Positions 46,459-55,647 of a DNA stretch of 64,000 bases are shown here, one piece after another; the first letter of the stretch is position 1; each line of letters begins with the position of its first letter. The notes under the pieces were generated by a model. The model had not been told where the DNA came from and ran no database searches. It worked only from the letters and a program-made list of their open reading frames with translations. This DNA is from Lachnospiraceae bacterium (GTDB lineage Bacteria > Bacillota > Clostridia > Lachnospirales > Lachnospiraceae): positions 186,001-250,000 of the forward strand of contig JAGBBV010000030.1 of NCBI GenBank assembly GCA_017938315.1, written 5' to 3'. Both the position numbers and the translations under genes were made by a program.

Positions 46459-47976
46459 ATGTTAGAAAATATAAAAATCGAAAAGAAATATTATTATACA
46501 TTCTTTAGTACATTTTTAGCAGGTACATTGGCACATAATTTTTTGATGTCTAATAAAATATCTTTTCATGATGATATATGTAGTTTGTTTGGGATAGGCT
46601 CTACGTATAAGCTTGGAAGATGGGGACTGGGGATTATCTTATCTTTAGTGGAAAATACCATTGGAAAATACAGTATTCCATTCTGGGAGATTATGTGTTC
46701 CTTATTATTTATAGCGTTAACAGCATGCATAGTAGTTAATTTGTTAGAGATAGAAAAAGAGATAAATTGTGTTCTTTTTGCTGCTATTATGGCAGTATTT
46801 CCTGCAGCGGCTGTTACATTTATGTATACCTTTACTGCAGGTAGTTATTTTCTGGGACTTTTTTTGGCGGTATTAGCGGTATGGCTGACCGAACGAAAAA
46901 AGTTCGGATGGATAGGAGCAATAATATGTATTGCTTTTTCCCTTGGAATTTACCAGGCATATTTAAGCGTAGCAATTACAATTAGTATACTAATAATTAT
47001 GAAGAAATGTATGGACGAAAAAGTGCGAGAAGTGGTGGAGTCCATTATTAAGTCAGGCGTCATCTACGGTGGAGGATTGTTGTGTTATTTTGCTATGGTT
47101 AAACTGTCATTAAAGCTAACAGGAAGTCAGTTGTCAGGATATATGGGAACAGACACCATGATGGATTTGTCCATAGCGACCAGAATAAGAAGAATGAGAT
47201 ATTGTTATTCAGATATGATTAAAATGCTGCATGAAGATATCGTGGGCTTAACAAATAATTTTGTGATTCGGTTGTTGGTTATAATAATATTAGCAACATT
47301 AATTTGTGCAGTTGCATATTATTTTACCCGTATTACACATATTGGACTTAAGGCTATATATATAGGCCTATTTATAGCACTGCCCATAGGAATTAACTTA
47401 GTATATCCGATGACATCCCCAGAGACAGAACCTCATGCTATAATGAGATATTCACTTGTTTGTATATGGATAGCGGCAAGCTTTTTCGTTGGTAGAATAA
47501 AAATTGATAGTTGGCAGAAAAAATGTATTCATTATGCCGTACTGATTAGTTGCTTAGGAAGCATTTTGTTTTATGCGTATTATGATAATGCTGCATATTT
47601 AAAAGCGAATTTTATGCAGGAACAAACTTCTTCTTATTATACGACATTGATAACTCAAATTAAAAGCTGCGATGGGTACAAAGACGAATTGCCCGTGGTT
47701 TATATTGGCAAGGGGAAAATAGAAGATTTGACATTGTCAAAGAATGACAAATATGATATTGATTTGACCTTATTTAATTGTGATTTGAATGAATGGATAA
47801 ATGATTTTGCATATGTAGCGTATATGGAACACCATAATGGCTTTGCTCCGGAAATTATTAAACCGGAGGAAATTACGGAATGGGAGGAGATTGATAAAAT
47901 GCCCATATATCCGGATGACGGTTCAATTAAAGTGATTAATAATAAAGTGGTTGTTAAATTTGCAGAAAGAGAATAG
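46459..47976 (+). CDS. GtrII-type membrane glycosyltransferase
   Basis: A 505-residue polytopic protein, about 11-12 predicted TM helices, resembling GtrII/Glucos_trans_II proteins that add side-chain glucose (from a polyprenyl phosphate donor) on the outer face. Seen are SFHDDICSLFGIGSTYKLGRWGLGI, an acidic motif region at the N-terminus as in GT-C enzymes, and FPAAAVTFMYTFTAGSYFLG. The C-terminal ~120 residues are soluble and end with acidic segments. The polyprenyl-phosphate-sugar synthase and GtrA-type flippase that usually accompany it are not in the window. Confidence 0.78.
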   Translation: MLENIKIEKKYYYTFFSTFLAGTLAHNFLMSNKISFHDDICSLFGIGSTYKLGRWGLGIILSLVENTIGKYSIPFWEIMCSLLFIALTACIVVNLLEIEKEINCVLFAAIMAVFPAAAVTFMYTFTAGSYFLGLFLAVLAVWLTERKKFGWIGAIICIAFSLGIYQAYLSVAITISILIIMKKCMDEKVREVVESIIKSGVIYGGGLLCYFAMVKLSLKLTGSQLSGYMGTDTMMDLSIATRIRRMRYCYSDMIKMLHEDIVGLTNNFVIRLLVIIILATLICAVAYYFTRITHIGLKAIYIGLFIALPIGINLVYPMTSPETEPHAIMRYSLVCIWIAASFFVGRIKIDSWQKKCIHYAVLISCLGSILFYAYYDNAAYLKANFMQEQTSSYYTTLITQIKSCDGYKDELPVVYIGKGKIEDLTLSKNDKYDIDLTLFNCDLNEWINDFAYVAYMEHHNGFAPEIIKPEEITEWEEIDKMPIYPDDGSIKVINNKVVVKFAERE

Positions 47977-48000
47977 AGAAAGAAAATTTGGAGATGAATT

Positions 48001-49185
48001 GTGAAGGATAAATTAATCAAGATATATAATAAGGTGACAGACAAGACCAAAGTGTTTAGCTATTGTAGTGTAAAAGAATTTTGTCAGGAAAATGGTTATA
48101 CGTATAAAAAGTTGGCTGATGAGAGAGAAGGAGAAGAATTACGGCCATATATATGGAAGCAGAGAGAAAATGCAGAAAAACGTGTTCGTAGTTTACCGGA
48201 AACCTATTTAGCAGAGATTAAGAACGCAGTTGTGTTTGGGGGCAATGAGCTGGTTGCCTGTGGAACAACAATTCTGTCAGATATGATAACTAATGAGTAT
48301 GCAGATAAGATGCGTTTCACTAAGGAGATTGTGAAAAGTGCAAATTTGGAAATCCATGAAATTACCTTGTCCTATCATAATTACAGAGCGTTACCTATAG
48401 AGAAGGCATTTTATCTGGTTGGATTATTCTCTAACAGTTACTATCACTTTATGGTAGATATTTTGCCTAAATTATATTATTTATATCAGAATGAAGAATA
48501 CAAGGACTATCCGCTACTTATTGATAAAGAGGCATATAGAAATTTTCAACCGATTATAGATATGTACAATATTGATAAAAGAAAAGTAATCTGCATTAGT
48601 CATGGAGTTGCATATAAGGTGAAAAACTTGCTGATGACATCAAACTGTGCATGGTATGATAGATATGTATTAGAAAAAAATTATCCGGTTGTAGGGCATG
48701 TTTATGACAAGGAAGCAATGCAGTTTGTCAGAAATAAGGCACTTTCTATGATAGAACCCAAAGAAAAAATGGAAAAAGTTTTTGTGTCCAGAAGGAAAAT
48801 GGATGAACACAGAAGACGATTGGTCCATGACGAACAGATAGAAGAACTTTTCCATGAATATGGATTTATCTCCGTTTTTCCGGAAGATTTGTCATTTATG
48901 GAACAGGTGCAGTTATTTAGTCACACTAAAGTACTTGCAGGCGCTACAGGAGCGGCATTCACCAACCTAATCTTTTTGCCAGAGGATGCAACGGTTATTT
49001 GTTGCACATGCGTAAAAGGAAATTCCGGTGAAAACTTATTTCCTTCATTGTGGAACACTGTGGGGAATGGGAAATTTTATATTTTGCAAGGGAATGTAAC
49101 AGAAGAAACGAAAGAAATGAAAGACAATTTGAGAAAGTTTGAACTTGATAAAAAGGACCTTGTAGAATTGTTAGAAACGTTATAA
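48001..49185 (+). CDS. GT61 family glycosyltransferase (DUF563), third copy
   Basis: A 394-residue GT61 protein that starts at GTG with GGAG 7 bases ahead. Visible are FYLVGLFSNSYYHFMVDILPKLYYLY, KVFVSRRKMDEHRRRLVHDEQIEELFHEYGF, VFPEDLSFMEQVQLFSHTKVLAGATGAAFTNLIFLPEDATVI. The late ATGAAF-type block is the most canonical of the three copies. It is followed 28 bases later by the fdtA cassette. Confidence 0.88.
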   Translation: MKDKLIKIYNKVTDKTKVFSYCSVKEFCQENGYTYKKLADEREGEELRPYIWKQRENAEKRVRSLPETYLAEIKNAVVFGGNELVACGTTILSDMITNEYADKMRFTKEIVKSANLEIHEITLSYHNYRALPIEKAFYLVGLFSNSYYHFMVDILPKLYYLYQNEEYKDYPLLIDKEAYRNFQPIIDMYNIDKRKVICISHGVAYKVKNLLMTSNCAWYDRYVLEKNYPVVGHVYDKEAMQFVRNKALSMIEPKEKMEKVFVSRRKMDEHRRRLVHDEQIEELFHEYGFISVFPEDLSFMEQVQLFSHTKVLAGATGAAFTNLIFLPEDATVICCTCVKGNSGENLFPSLWNTVGNGKFYILQGNVTEETKEMKDNLRKFELDKKDLVELLETL

Positions 49186-49213
49186 ATAACAAAATGATAA
49201 AGGATATGAAAAT

Positions 49214-49623
49214 ATGAATTATCGAAGAATTAGTATAAAAACCAGAAAAACGATATCAGATGGAAACTTGTGTTTTTTTCAAGAGGAAGATACCTGTTTT
49301 GCAATGAAACGTTTTTATTACATTTATGATGTGCCGGCAGAAGTAAAGCGTGGCGGACATGCACATAAGCAATTAAGGCAATTGCTGTTTGTTCCTTATG
49401 GTAAGGTGAGAATAGAATTAGATGACGGATTTGAAAAAAAGTTGAAATATTAGATAATCCATCTGAAGCACTTCTCCTAGAACCCGGAATTTGGAGAGAT
49501 ATGTATTGGATGATGGACAATTCTGTTCTTTGTGTTGCAGCGTCTGAAGAATATGATGAAAATGATTATATTAGAGACTACAATGACTTTATTATATGGA
49601 AAAAGAAGAGTGAGATGAAATAG
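49214..49623 (+). CDS. fdtA: dTDP-sugar 3,4-ketoisomerase (FdtA/QdtA, WxcM-like), frame broken at an A7 tract
   Basis: The zero frame gives 79 residues and stops at 49451-49453. It begins with a cupin-like half containing the family motif RGGHAHKQLRQLL. The missing second half lies in the -1 frame, from GTT at 49441 to TAG at 49621, and carries the conserved end LLEPGIWRDMY, VLCVAASEEYDENDYIRDYNDF. Joining the frames by a -1 shift at A AAA AAG (49435-49441) gives 136 residues, the usual length. FdtA/QdtA isomerise dTDP-4-keto-6-deoxyglucose to the 3-keto sugar. Neighbouring GNAT and FdtB genes complete a 3-acetamido-3,6-dideoxyhexose route. It could be a programmed shift, phase variation, a pseudogene or a sequencing indel. 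Confidence 0.85.
49435..49441 (+). other. A AAA AAG slippery heptamer inside fdtA
   Basis: The zero frame reads GAA AAA AAG, so the heptamer A AAA AAG is in register for a -1 slip, the same heptamer used in the E. coli dnaX -1 frameshift. The tract holds seven A; eight, or five, would also restore the full frame by mutation. I see no strong Shine-Dalgarno-like stimulator at the 10-base dnaX distance upstream and only weak hairpins downstream. Confidence 0.75.
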
Positions 49624-49626
49624 GGT

Positions 49627-50154
49627 ATGAAACTAAGACCGCTGGAATTAAAGGATGCCCCCTTAATGGTTGAATGGATGCAGGATTCGGATATATATAG
49701 TAAAATGGCATATGACGCAAAGGACATTTCTGTTTTAAATGCAGAAAAGTTCATCGAGGCATCAAAAGATAGGAACGAGAATGTACACTTGGCCATTGCT
49801 TCTGAAAACGATGAATATTTGGGAACTGTAAGCTTAAAAAACATTGATCAGAAAAATAGTAATGCAGAGTTTGCAATTGCAATTCGTAAGTGTGCTATGG
49901 GACAAGGCATTTCAAAGTATGCTATGATTGAAATTTTAAGAGTTGCATTTGAGGAACTTTTGCTTAATAAAGTATATCTGTATGTGCGGGTGGATAATGA
50001 ACGGGCAATACGGTTTTATGAAAAATGTCATCTTAGAGAAGAAGGTGTCTTTAAAAAGCATTTGAAAATCGGCGACGAGTATTATGATTTAAAGTGGTAT
50101 GGCATGCTTCGAAGCGAATATACTAAGTGGCTAGAGTCAGTTAAGGAGATATAA
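49627..50154 (+). CDS. GNAT family N-acetyltransferase
   Basis: A 175-residue RimJ/RimL-like GNAT protein: [18 protein letters not shown] at the N-terminus, [11 protein letters not shown], acetyl-CoA-binding [35 protein letters not shown]. It lies between fdtA (3 bases) and fdtB (2 bases), so the natural reading is that it acetylates the 3-amino group made by FdtB. Described FdtC/QdtC enzymes are left-handed beta-helix proteins, so this would be a non-homologous replacement, comparable to WecD. Confidence 0.88.
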   Translation: MKLRPLELKDAPLMVEWMQDSDIYSKMAYDAKDISVLNAEKFIEASKDRNENVHLAIASENDEYLGTVSLKNIDQKNSNAEFAIAIRKCAMGQGISKYAMIEILRVAFEELLLNKVYLYVRVDNERAIRFYEKCHLREEGVFKKHLKIGDEYYDLKWYGMLRSEYTKWLESVKEI

Positions 50155-50156
50155 TT

Positions 50157-51251
50157 ATGAGAGTACCTTTTGCAGATTTCAATCCTATGCATAAGATGAT
50201 TGAAACTGATATTATTGATAAGTTTGCAGAAGTTTATAAAAAAAATCAATTTATTGCAGGTAAGGAATGCGAAGCATTTGAGATGGAGTTTGCAAAATAT
50301 TGCGGAGCGAAGTATTGCGTAGGATGCGGAAACGGACTGGATGCTATTTATTTGATTTTGAAAGCATATGATATTGGTGAAGGGGACGAAGTAATTGTTC
50401 CTTCAAATACTTTTATCGCTACGGCATTAGCAGTATCATATACAGGTGCGACACCAGTATTCGTTGAACCGACACTAGAATATTATAATATTGATGTGAA
50501 CAGAATTGAGGAGAAAATAACTTCGAAAACAAAGGCAATTATTGCTGTTCATTTATACGGACAACCTGCAGATATGGGTGAGATCAATAAAATAGCGGTT
50601 AAATATAGATTAAAAGTAATAGAAGATGCGGCACAAGCTCATGGGGCATTGTATGACGGACACAGAACCGGAAGCTTGGGAGATGCAGCTGCATTTAGTA
50701 TGTATCCGGGTAAAAATCTTGGAGCGTTGGGTGATGGAGGGGCTGTAGTTACAAATGATGAGGAACTTGCAGAAAAAGTCCGGCATTTAGGGAATTATGG
50801 ATCTGACTATAAATATCACCATATTTATAAGGGGAATAACTCAAGACTGGATGAACTTCAAGCGGCATTTCTCCGTATTAAACTTAGCAACTTAGATGTA
50901 TGGAATGATGACAGGAGAAGAATCGCAAGCAGATATTTAGATTCAATGAATAATGCAAATATTGTCCTTCCGCAATTAAAAGAGAATACAGAGCATGTGT
51001 TTCACATTTTTGCTATAAGAAGCAAAAGACGAGATGAATTAGAAGCGTATTTAAAAGAAAATGGAATTGAGTGTAATAAGCATTATCCAATACCGATTCA
51101 TAGACAGCAAGCATATAAAGACCTAAAATTTGAACAGGGTGCATTACCCATTGCAGAAGAGATATCGGCAACCCAACTCAGTCTTCCCATGTACTATGGG
51201 ATGACAGATGAACAGATACAAAAGGTTATAGACGTAGTAAATATGTTTTAA
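50157..51251 (+). CDS. fdtB: PLP-dependent sugar 3-aminotransferase (DegT/DnrJ/EryC1, FdtB type)
   Basis: A 364-residue fold-type I aminotransferase. [30 protein letters not shown] and EDAAQAHGA (the Asp that holds the PLP pyridine) lead to [15 protein letters not shown] with the Schiff-base Lys. The N-terminal [10 protein letters not shown] and the NGLDAI sequence fit 3-keto-sugar aminotransferases such as FdtB/QdtB. AAGGAGATATAATT gives a strong binding site ahead of the ATG. It should convert dTDP-3-keto-6-deoxyhexose to the 3-amino sugar, glutamate being the usual donor. Confidence 0.92.
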   Translation: MRVPFADFNPMHKMIETDIIDKFAEVYKKNQFIAGKECEAFEMEFAKYCGAKYCVGCGNGLDAIYLILKAYDIGEGDEVIVPSNTFIATALAVSYTGATPVFVEPTLEYYNIDVNRIEEKITSKTKAIIAVHLYGQPADMGEINKIAVKYRLKVIEDAAQAHGALYDGHRTGSLGDAAAFSMYPGKNLGALGDGGAVVTNDEELAEKVRHLGNYGSDYKYHHIYKGNNSRLDELQAAFLRIKLSNLDVWNDDRRRIASRYLDSMNNANIVLPQLKENTEHVFHIFAIRSKRRDELEAYLKENGIECNKHYPIPIHRQQAYKDLKFEQGALPIAEEISATQLSLPMYYGMTDEQIQKVIDVVNMF

Positions 51252-51277
51252 ATAATTTATAACAGAGGTAACATTTG

Positions 51278-52246
51278 ATGAAGGAAAATAAAGTTCCTAT
51301 AGCGATGATTTGTGACAGAAATTTCATTATGCAAACAAAAGTAGCAATTGCATCATTGAAGAAAAATAAGAATATAGATACTGTTTATGATGTGTTTGTT
51401 ATATTAGTGGATGGAAATGAGGAAGATGCAAGAAACTTCAAAGTGATTTCTTCAGAAGATTGTTATATAACTGCACGATATATATCTGTGGAAAAGTACA
51501 GCCATATCAAACAGATTGCCCATGTGCCGCTTGCAAGTCTTGTGAAGTTTGATTTATGTGAACTTATTCCAGAATATGATAAAATTTTATATTTGGATGG
51601 GGATATCATTGTAAGGGAAGATTTATGCGAACTATATGATTTTGATTTGAACGACGCATATGTGGCAGGAGTGCCGCATTCCATAGGAATTATAACTGGA
51701 GAGAAAAAGATAAATGGAGGAATCCTACTTTTTAATGCGAAAAAAATTAGGGATGAACATTTACAAAAAGTTTTCATTAAGACAAGAGAGTCACTGGGAG
51801 AGAGAAAATCTATGGATCAGGAAACATTCCATATGGTTTTTGGTGATAAAAAAATATTTCTTCCGCCTAAGTATAATGTAATGATTGATAAAGTGGATTA
51901 CGAGAAAAAATATTATTCTGTGAAAAGTTATAATGAGTTTTACGGAACAGAATATAAAACGAGAAAAGAAATTGTTAAAACAGCAGCGATAATTCACTTT
52001 ACAGGAAGTATAAAACCTTGGAAATATGATTTTGCAAAATGCGGTAAAGAATGGGTCAGCAATTATAAGAATATATACGGGGACGACACAAAATTACTGT
52101 TAAAAGACAAAAAGACATATTATAAAGAGCAAATTGAAAAAAATGGCTTAAGATGCGTATACTGGATGATGAAAGATAAGATATTGCAGGTTATAGGTGA
52201 TGTGTTTCACATTTTTTTGGATAGGTCATATGGGCAGTGGAATTAG
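51278..52246 (+). CDS. GT8 family glycosyltransferase (second copy)
   Basis: A 322-residue GT8 protein paralogous to the one at 33658: VPIAMICDRNFIMQTKVAIASL, YLDGDIIV with DxD, NGGILLFNAKKIRD, SMDQETFHMVF and HFTGSIKPWKY. The ATG at 51278 was taken because AGAGG at 51264-51268 is 9 bases upstream; a TTG at 51275 precedes it. The tail is Lys-rich. Placed directly after the amino-sugar cassette, it might act with that sugar, though this is only positional. Confidence 0.92.
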   Translation: MKENKVPIAMICDRNFIMQTKVAIASLKKNKNIDTVYDVFVILVDGNEEDARNFKVISSEDCYITARYISVEKYSHIKQIAHVPLASLVKFDLCELIPEYDKILYLDGDIIVREDLCELYDFDLNDAYVAGVPHSIGIITGEKKINGGILLFNAKKIRDEHLQKVFIKTRESLGERKSMDQETFHMVFGDKKIFLPPKYNVMIDKVDYEKKYYSVKSYNEFYGTEYKTRKEIVKTAAIIHFTGSIKPWKYDFAKCGKEWVSNYKNIYGDDTKLLLKDKKTYYKEQIEKNGLRCVYWMMKDKILQVIGDVFHIFLDRSYGQWN

Positions 52247-52290
52247 GAAGTATTTATTATGGGTTTGAGAATATAAAGGATTGAAGATTC

Positions 52291-53367
52291 ATGAAGATAG
52301 CATTCATCAATTTAGGGCGTCACTATGGCGGCGTGGAAGTTTATATGTTATCATTGATAAAGGCATGGATAGCAAGAGGGGATAAGTGTGTTGTCCTTGC
52401 AAGGAACGAGAGTGCATTTTATCAAAAATTAATGAAGACAGGATTCGCTGATAAGGTGATTCCTGTTGATTTTGATTTGCAAAGCATTAAAGATGCCAGA
52501 AAAAAACTTCTAGCCGAAAAGGTGGACATACTACATGTAAACGGTATAAACTCCGGTGTCTTTGTGAGTCTGCTAAGATTATCTGCAAAGTGTGTTACTA
52601 CCGTACACGGAAGTGTGTACCACGAGAGAGCAGATAGGAACATTCTCGTGCAGAAGCTGTTCGCATATCTGGAGAAGAGATGTTTATGCAAAAGTACAAA
52701 AATTATTTCCGTGTCTGCGGCTATTAAACAGATTTTAACAGAACGTGGTATTAATGAAAATAAGATCGAACTGATTTATAACGGTATAGAAGAGATTGAC
52801 TATGAGCAGAAAGAAAAAGCAGACAGTGAACTTATGAAAATATGCATGGTAGGCAGATTGGAAGAGGTAAAAGGTTGCGATTATTTGATTCGCGCCTTGG
52901 CAAAGCTGAAAGATAAAAAAGTTTTGTGTGATATTTATGGAGAAGGCACCTTAAAAGAAGAACTGGAAAACTTGGCACAGGATTTAGGGGTGGCGGGTAT
53001 GGTCTGCTTTAAAGGCTTTTCTGAAAATATCAGAGAAGTTATGAGCGGATATGATATTTTGGTACAACCGTCCCGATTTGAAGCATTTCCACTGACGCCG
53101 TTAGAGGCTATGAATGCCCGTGTGTTACTGATCTGCAGTGACATAGGTGGCATGCGTGAAATTGTGGATAGTGAAGAAAATGGGCTGAAGTTTGAAGTGG
53201 GAAATATAGAAGAACTTTCAAGGAAAATTATATGGGCGATAGAGCATAAAGAAGAAGTAGACAAGATGAAAAAAAATGCCTATGATAAATTTCGAAGAGA
53301 GTATACAGAGTCTGTAATGCATGAAAGAACATTTGGACTATTTGAGAGGGTTTATCATGAAATATGA
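52291..53367 (+). CDS. GT4 family glycosyltransferase
   Basis: A 358-residue GT4 protein: IAFINLGRHYGGVEVYMLSLI at the N-terminus, VTTVHGS, SVSAAIKQILTERG, CMVGRLEEVKGCDYLI and the donor block EAFPLTPLEAMNARVLLICSDIGGMREI. The downstream GT2 gene starts inside its 3' end (11-base overlap), so translation is coupled. Confidence 0.93.
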   Translation: MKIAFINLGRHYGGVEVYMLSLIKAWIARGDKCVVLARNESAFYQKLMKTGFADKVIPVDFDLQSIKDARKKLLAEKVDILHVNGINSGVFVSLLRLSAKCVTTVHGSVYHERADRNILVQKLFAYLEKRCLCKSTKIISVSAAIKQILTERGINENKIELIYNGIEEIDYEQKEKADSELMKICMVGRLEEVKGCDYLIRALAKLKDKKVLCDIYGEGTLKEELENLAQDLGVAGMVCFKGFSENIREVMSGYDILVQPSRFEAFPLTPLEAMNARVLLICSDIGGMREIVDSEENGLKFEVGNIEELSRKIIWAIEHKEEVDKMKKNAYDKFRREYTESVMHERTFGLFERVYHEI

Positions 53368-54376
53368 TTTGTCTATTATTGTACCTATTTACAATGTAGA
53401 ACAATATTTAGAGCAAACAATTCAAAGTTTATTAAAACAAAAAGAATACAATTATGAGATTGTTCTGGTTAATGATGGATCTACAGATAACTGCCTGTCT
53501 ATCTGCGAAAGATATGCAAAAGAGAACGGGGACAGAATCCGGGTGGTTAATAAACCAAACGGAGGACTGCCCAGTGCCAGAAAGGCCGGTGTGCGTGCGG
53601 CGCGAGGGAGATATATTACTTTTTTAGATGGTGATGATTGGGTAGATGCTGACTATTATTATAACATGCTCGTAAGTGCCATGGAAAATGATGCACAGGT
53701 AGTTTGCAGCAGTTATACATTTTCCTATCCGGATTGCGAATGTATAGAAACAAATGCGGTAGAAACCGGAGTTTACACAGGAAAGAAATTAGATGAAGTC
53801 AGAAACAGAATCTTATATAATGAGCCCTACTATACATATGGAGTTTGTCCAAGTCTGTGTATGAAGGTAATAGAAAAGAGCTGTTTGGAGGAGTATATCT
53901 ATAAAGTCCCCGACAATATTACTTTGGCAGAGGATGCCGCCTGTTCTTTTCCTATTATGTTTTCCTGTGAAAGTATGGTAGTGCTTAAGGAGAATACAGG
54001 TTATTATTATAGACAGATAGGATCTTCTATGATGAATGTATATAATCCAAACAAAATAAACAAAGTAATTGCCGTAATGGATTATTTGGAAGAGGTTTTG
54101 AACCCGTATCAAGAGCAGTATAGGAATCAAATTGATATGTACTATACACAGCTAATCAAAGAACTTGCCAAGAATGAATTGCTAAGTGATGCAAGTCTGG
54201 GAAAGAAGAAGGAAACATTAAATTGTCTGTTACAAAAAGATTATGTAGGCAGGGCACTTGCAGATATGAAGCGTTTTCCCTTATCGTACAGACTTTTTTT
54301 CTGGATGCTGCGTGAGAGAAAGATAGGGATACTGAATACTGTTTATGTTTTATATAAACGGATACGAAAAAGATAG
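53357..54376 (+). CDS. GT2 family glycosyltransferase
   Basis: A 339-residue GT-A protein. The start at 53357 follows GAGAGGG (53344-53350) by 6 bases and gives the usual opening LSIIVPIYNVEQYLEQTI; the frame from 53321 runs in the preceding gene. VNDGSTDNC, NGGLPSARKAGV and LDGDDW are the nucleotide and metal-binding motifs. C-terminal basic tail ends YKRIRKR. Confidence 0.92.
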   Translation: MKYDLSIIVPIYNVEQYLEQTIQSLLKQKEYNYEIVLVNDGSTDNCLSICERYAKENGDRIRVVNKPNGGLPSARKAGVRAARGRYITFLDGDDWVDADYYYNMLVSAMENDAQVVCSSYTFSYPDCECIETNAVETGVYTGKKLDEVRNRILYNEPYYTYGVCPSLCMKVIEKSCLEEYIYKVPDNITLAEDAACSFPIMFSCESMVVLKENTGYYYRQIGSSMMNVYNPNKINKVIAVMDYLEEVLNPYQEQYRNQIDMYYTQLIKELAKNELLSDASLGKKKETLNCLLQKDYVGRALADMKRFPLSYRLFFWMLRERKIGILNTVYVLYKRIRKR

Positions 54377-54405
54377 ATTTTTAGTACAATGGAAAGGTGA
54401 CAAGT

Positions 54406-55611
54406 ATGAGCAAAAAAGTTAGTACTGTGACGTGGACAATATTATTAACCGTATTTATTTTTCATAGTGTGTTGGAAAATGCAATTCATGTATTCCGTTA
54501 CTTTGACGAAGCCGTTGCATTACTGTGTCTGCCTTTGGCAGCTTATGATTATTTAATAAATAAAAGAGCAAAAGGAATTAAGGTCACAAAGACAAGAAAA
54601 GCACAGCTTGGACTATTGGCATCATTTCTTTTGTGTGGTCTTGCGGGAAATTTATTATATCAATATCAGCCATTATGGATTGCCGCCGTATCTACGGTAT
54701 TGGCAGCAAAGTTTTTTATGATATTATTGGCAGCCGGCTATCTCCAGAAGTTCCTGCAGATTAATTTGGAAGAGCAGGAGACGACTATTGAAGTAATTAG
54801 TATGGTATGGTTTGGATATTATATTTTGGCGTTATGTTTGCCTCAGATATTAGTAGTGCCGGAAGCGTGGGATATTTGTGCGAAATCGTCTCTGCTGTTT
54901 GCGTTGCTGGTATTTTGTGAGCACAAGCGGGCATGGATGTACCGGGCGGGCTTATTAATGATGCTTGCAATGCTGTTTTTAAGTGGTAAAGAAAAAGCAT
55001 ATGGCGCAGTGTTGGTGTTTGGACTCTTTTATTATTTAATTGTACACAAGAAGATACAGACAAAAGTCCGTTATATTTTGTACATGGCAATTCCCATCGC
55101 TATTTTGGCATGGGACAAAATTTACTATTACTATGTGCAGGGAAATGGCCGTTTTGCAAAGAGTATTATGACAAGTACATCCATTCAAATTGCAAAGGAT
55201 TATTTCCCTATAGGAACGGGATTTGGAACTTTTGGTTCTAACTATGCAAAGGAAGTATATTCTCCTGTTTATTATATGTATGGCATTGCAGAACATGCGG
55301 AACTGGGAGCAGATTCGAGAAGATATCTTACAGACGTATTTTGGCCCATTTTATTTGGTGAAACGGGAGTTCTTGGAACCATTCTCTACTGTAGCTTAAT
55401 GATACTCTTATTTGCACAAATACAACGTGTATTTTTCTATAATAAGAAGAATTATTTTTTACTGATTTTTATGTTTGTATTCATGCTGATGACAACGTTT
55501 ACAGAAGCCGGTTTTATGCAACCAATGGTAATGGTCTTTGCTTTTGTAATGGGTATTATTCTTCAGGAATATGAAGAAAAACGGAAACGGAAGATGAAAT
55601 ATTTTGAATAA
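54406..55611 (+). CDS. Wzy-like O-antigen polymerase/ligase
   Basis: A 401-residue polytopic membrane protein, about 10-11 TM helices, of the O-antigen polymerase/ligase kind: SGKEKAYGAVLVFGL in the Wzy_C region and the large loop YFPIGTGFGTFGSNYAKEVYS. It is the third Wzy-like protein in the window and unlike the tandem pair at 25247/26401. The ATG at 54406 was preferred over GTG at 54397 because GGAAAGG (54391-54397) lies 8 bases ahead of it. Confidence 0.85.
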   Translation: MSKKVSTVTWTILLTVFIFHSVLENAIHVFRYFDEAVALLCLPLAAYDYLINKRAKGIKVTKTRKAQLGLLASFLLCGLAGNLLYQYQPLWIAAVSTVLAAKFFMILLAAGYLQKFLQINLEEQETTIEVISMVWFGYYILALCLPQILVVPEAWDICAKSSLLFALLVFCEHKRAWMYRAGLLMMLAMLFLSGKEKAYGAVLVFGLFYYLIVHKKIQTKVRYILYMAIPIAILAWDKIYYYYVQGNGRFAKSIMTSTSIQIAKDYFPIGTGFGTFGSNYAKEVYSPVYYMYGIAEHAELGADSRRYLTDVFWPILFGETGVLGTILYCSLMILLFAQIQRVFFYNKKNYFLLIFMFVFMLMTTFTEAGFMQPMVMVFAFVMGIILQEYEEKRKRKMKYFE

Positions 55612-55647
55612 AGATATGTATCAAAGTAAGTTTTAATGGAGATTGTT

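Noticed and set aside
49214..49453. The 79-residue frame as a complete small gene
   Set aside because: The conserved second half of the same family follows in the -1 frame, so it is part of a split fdtA.
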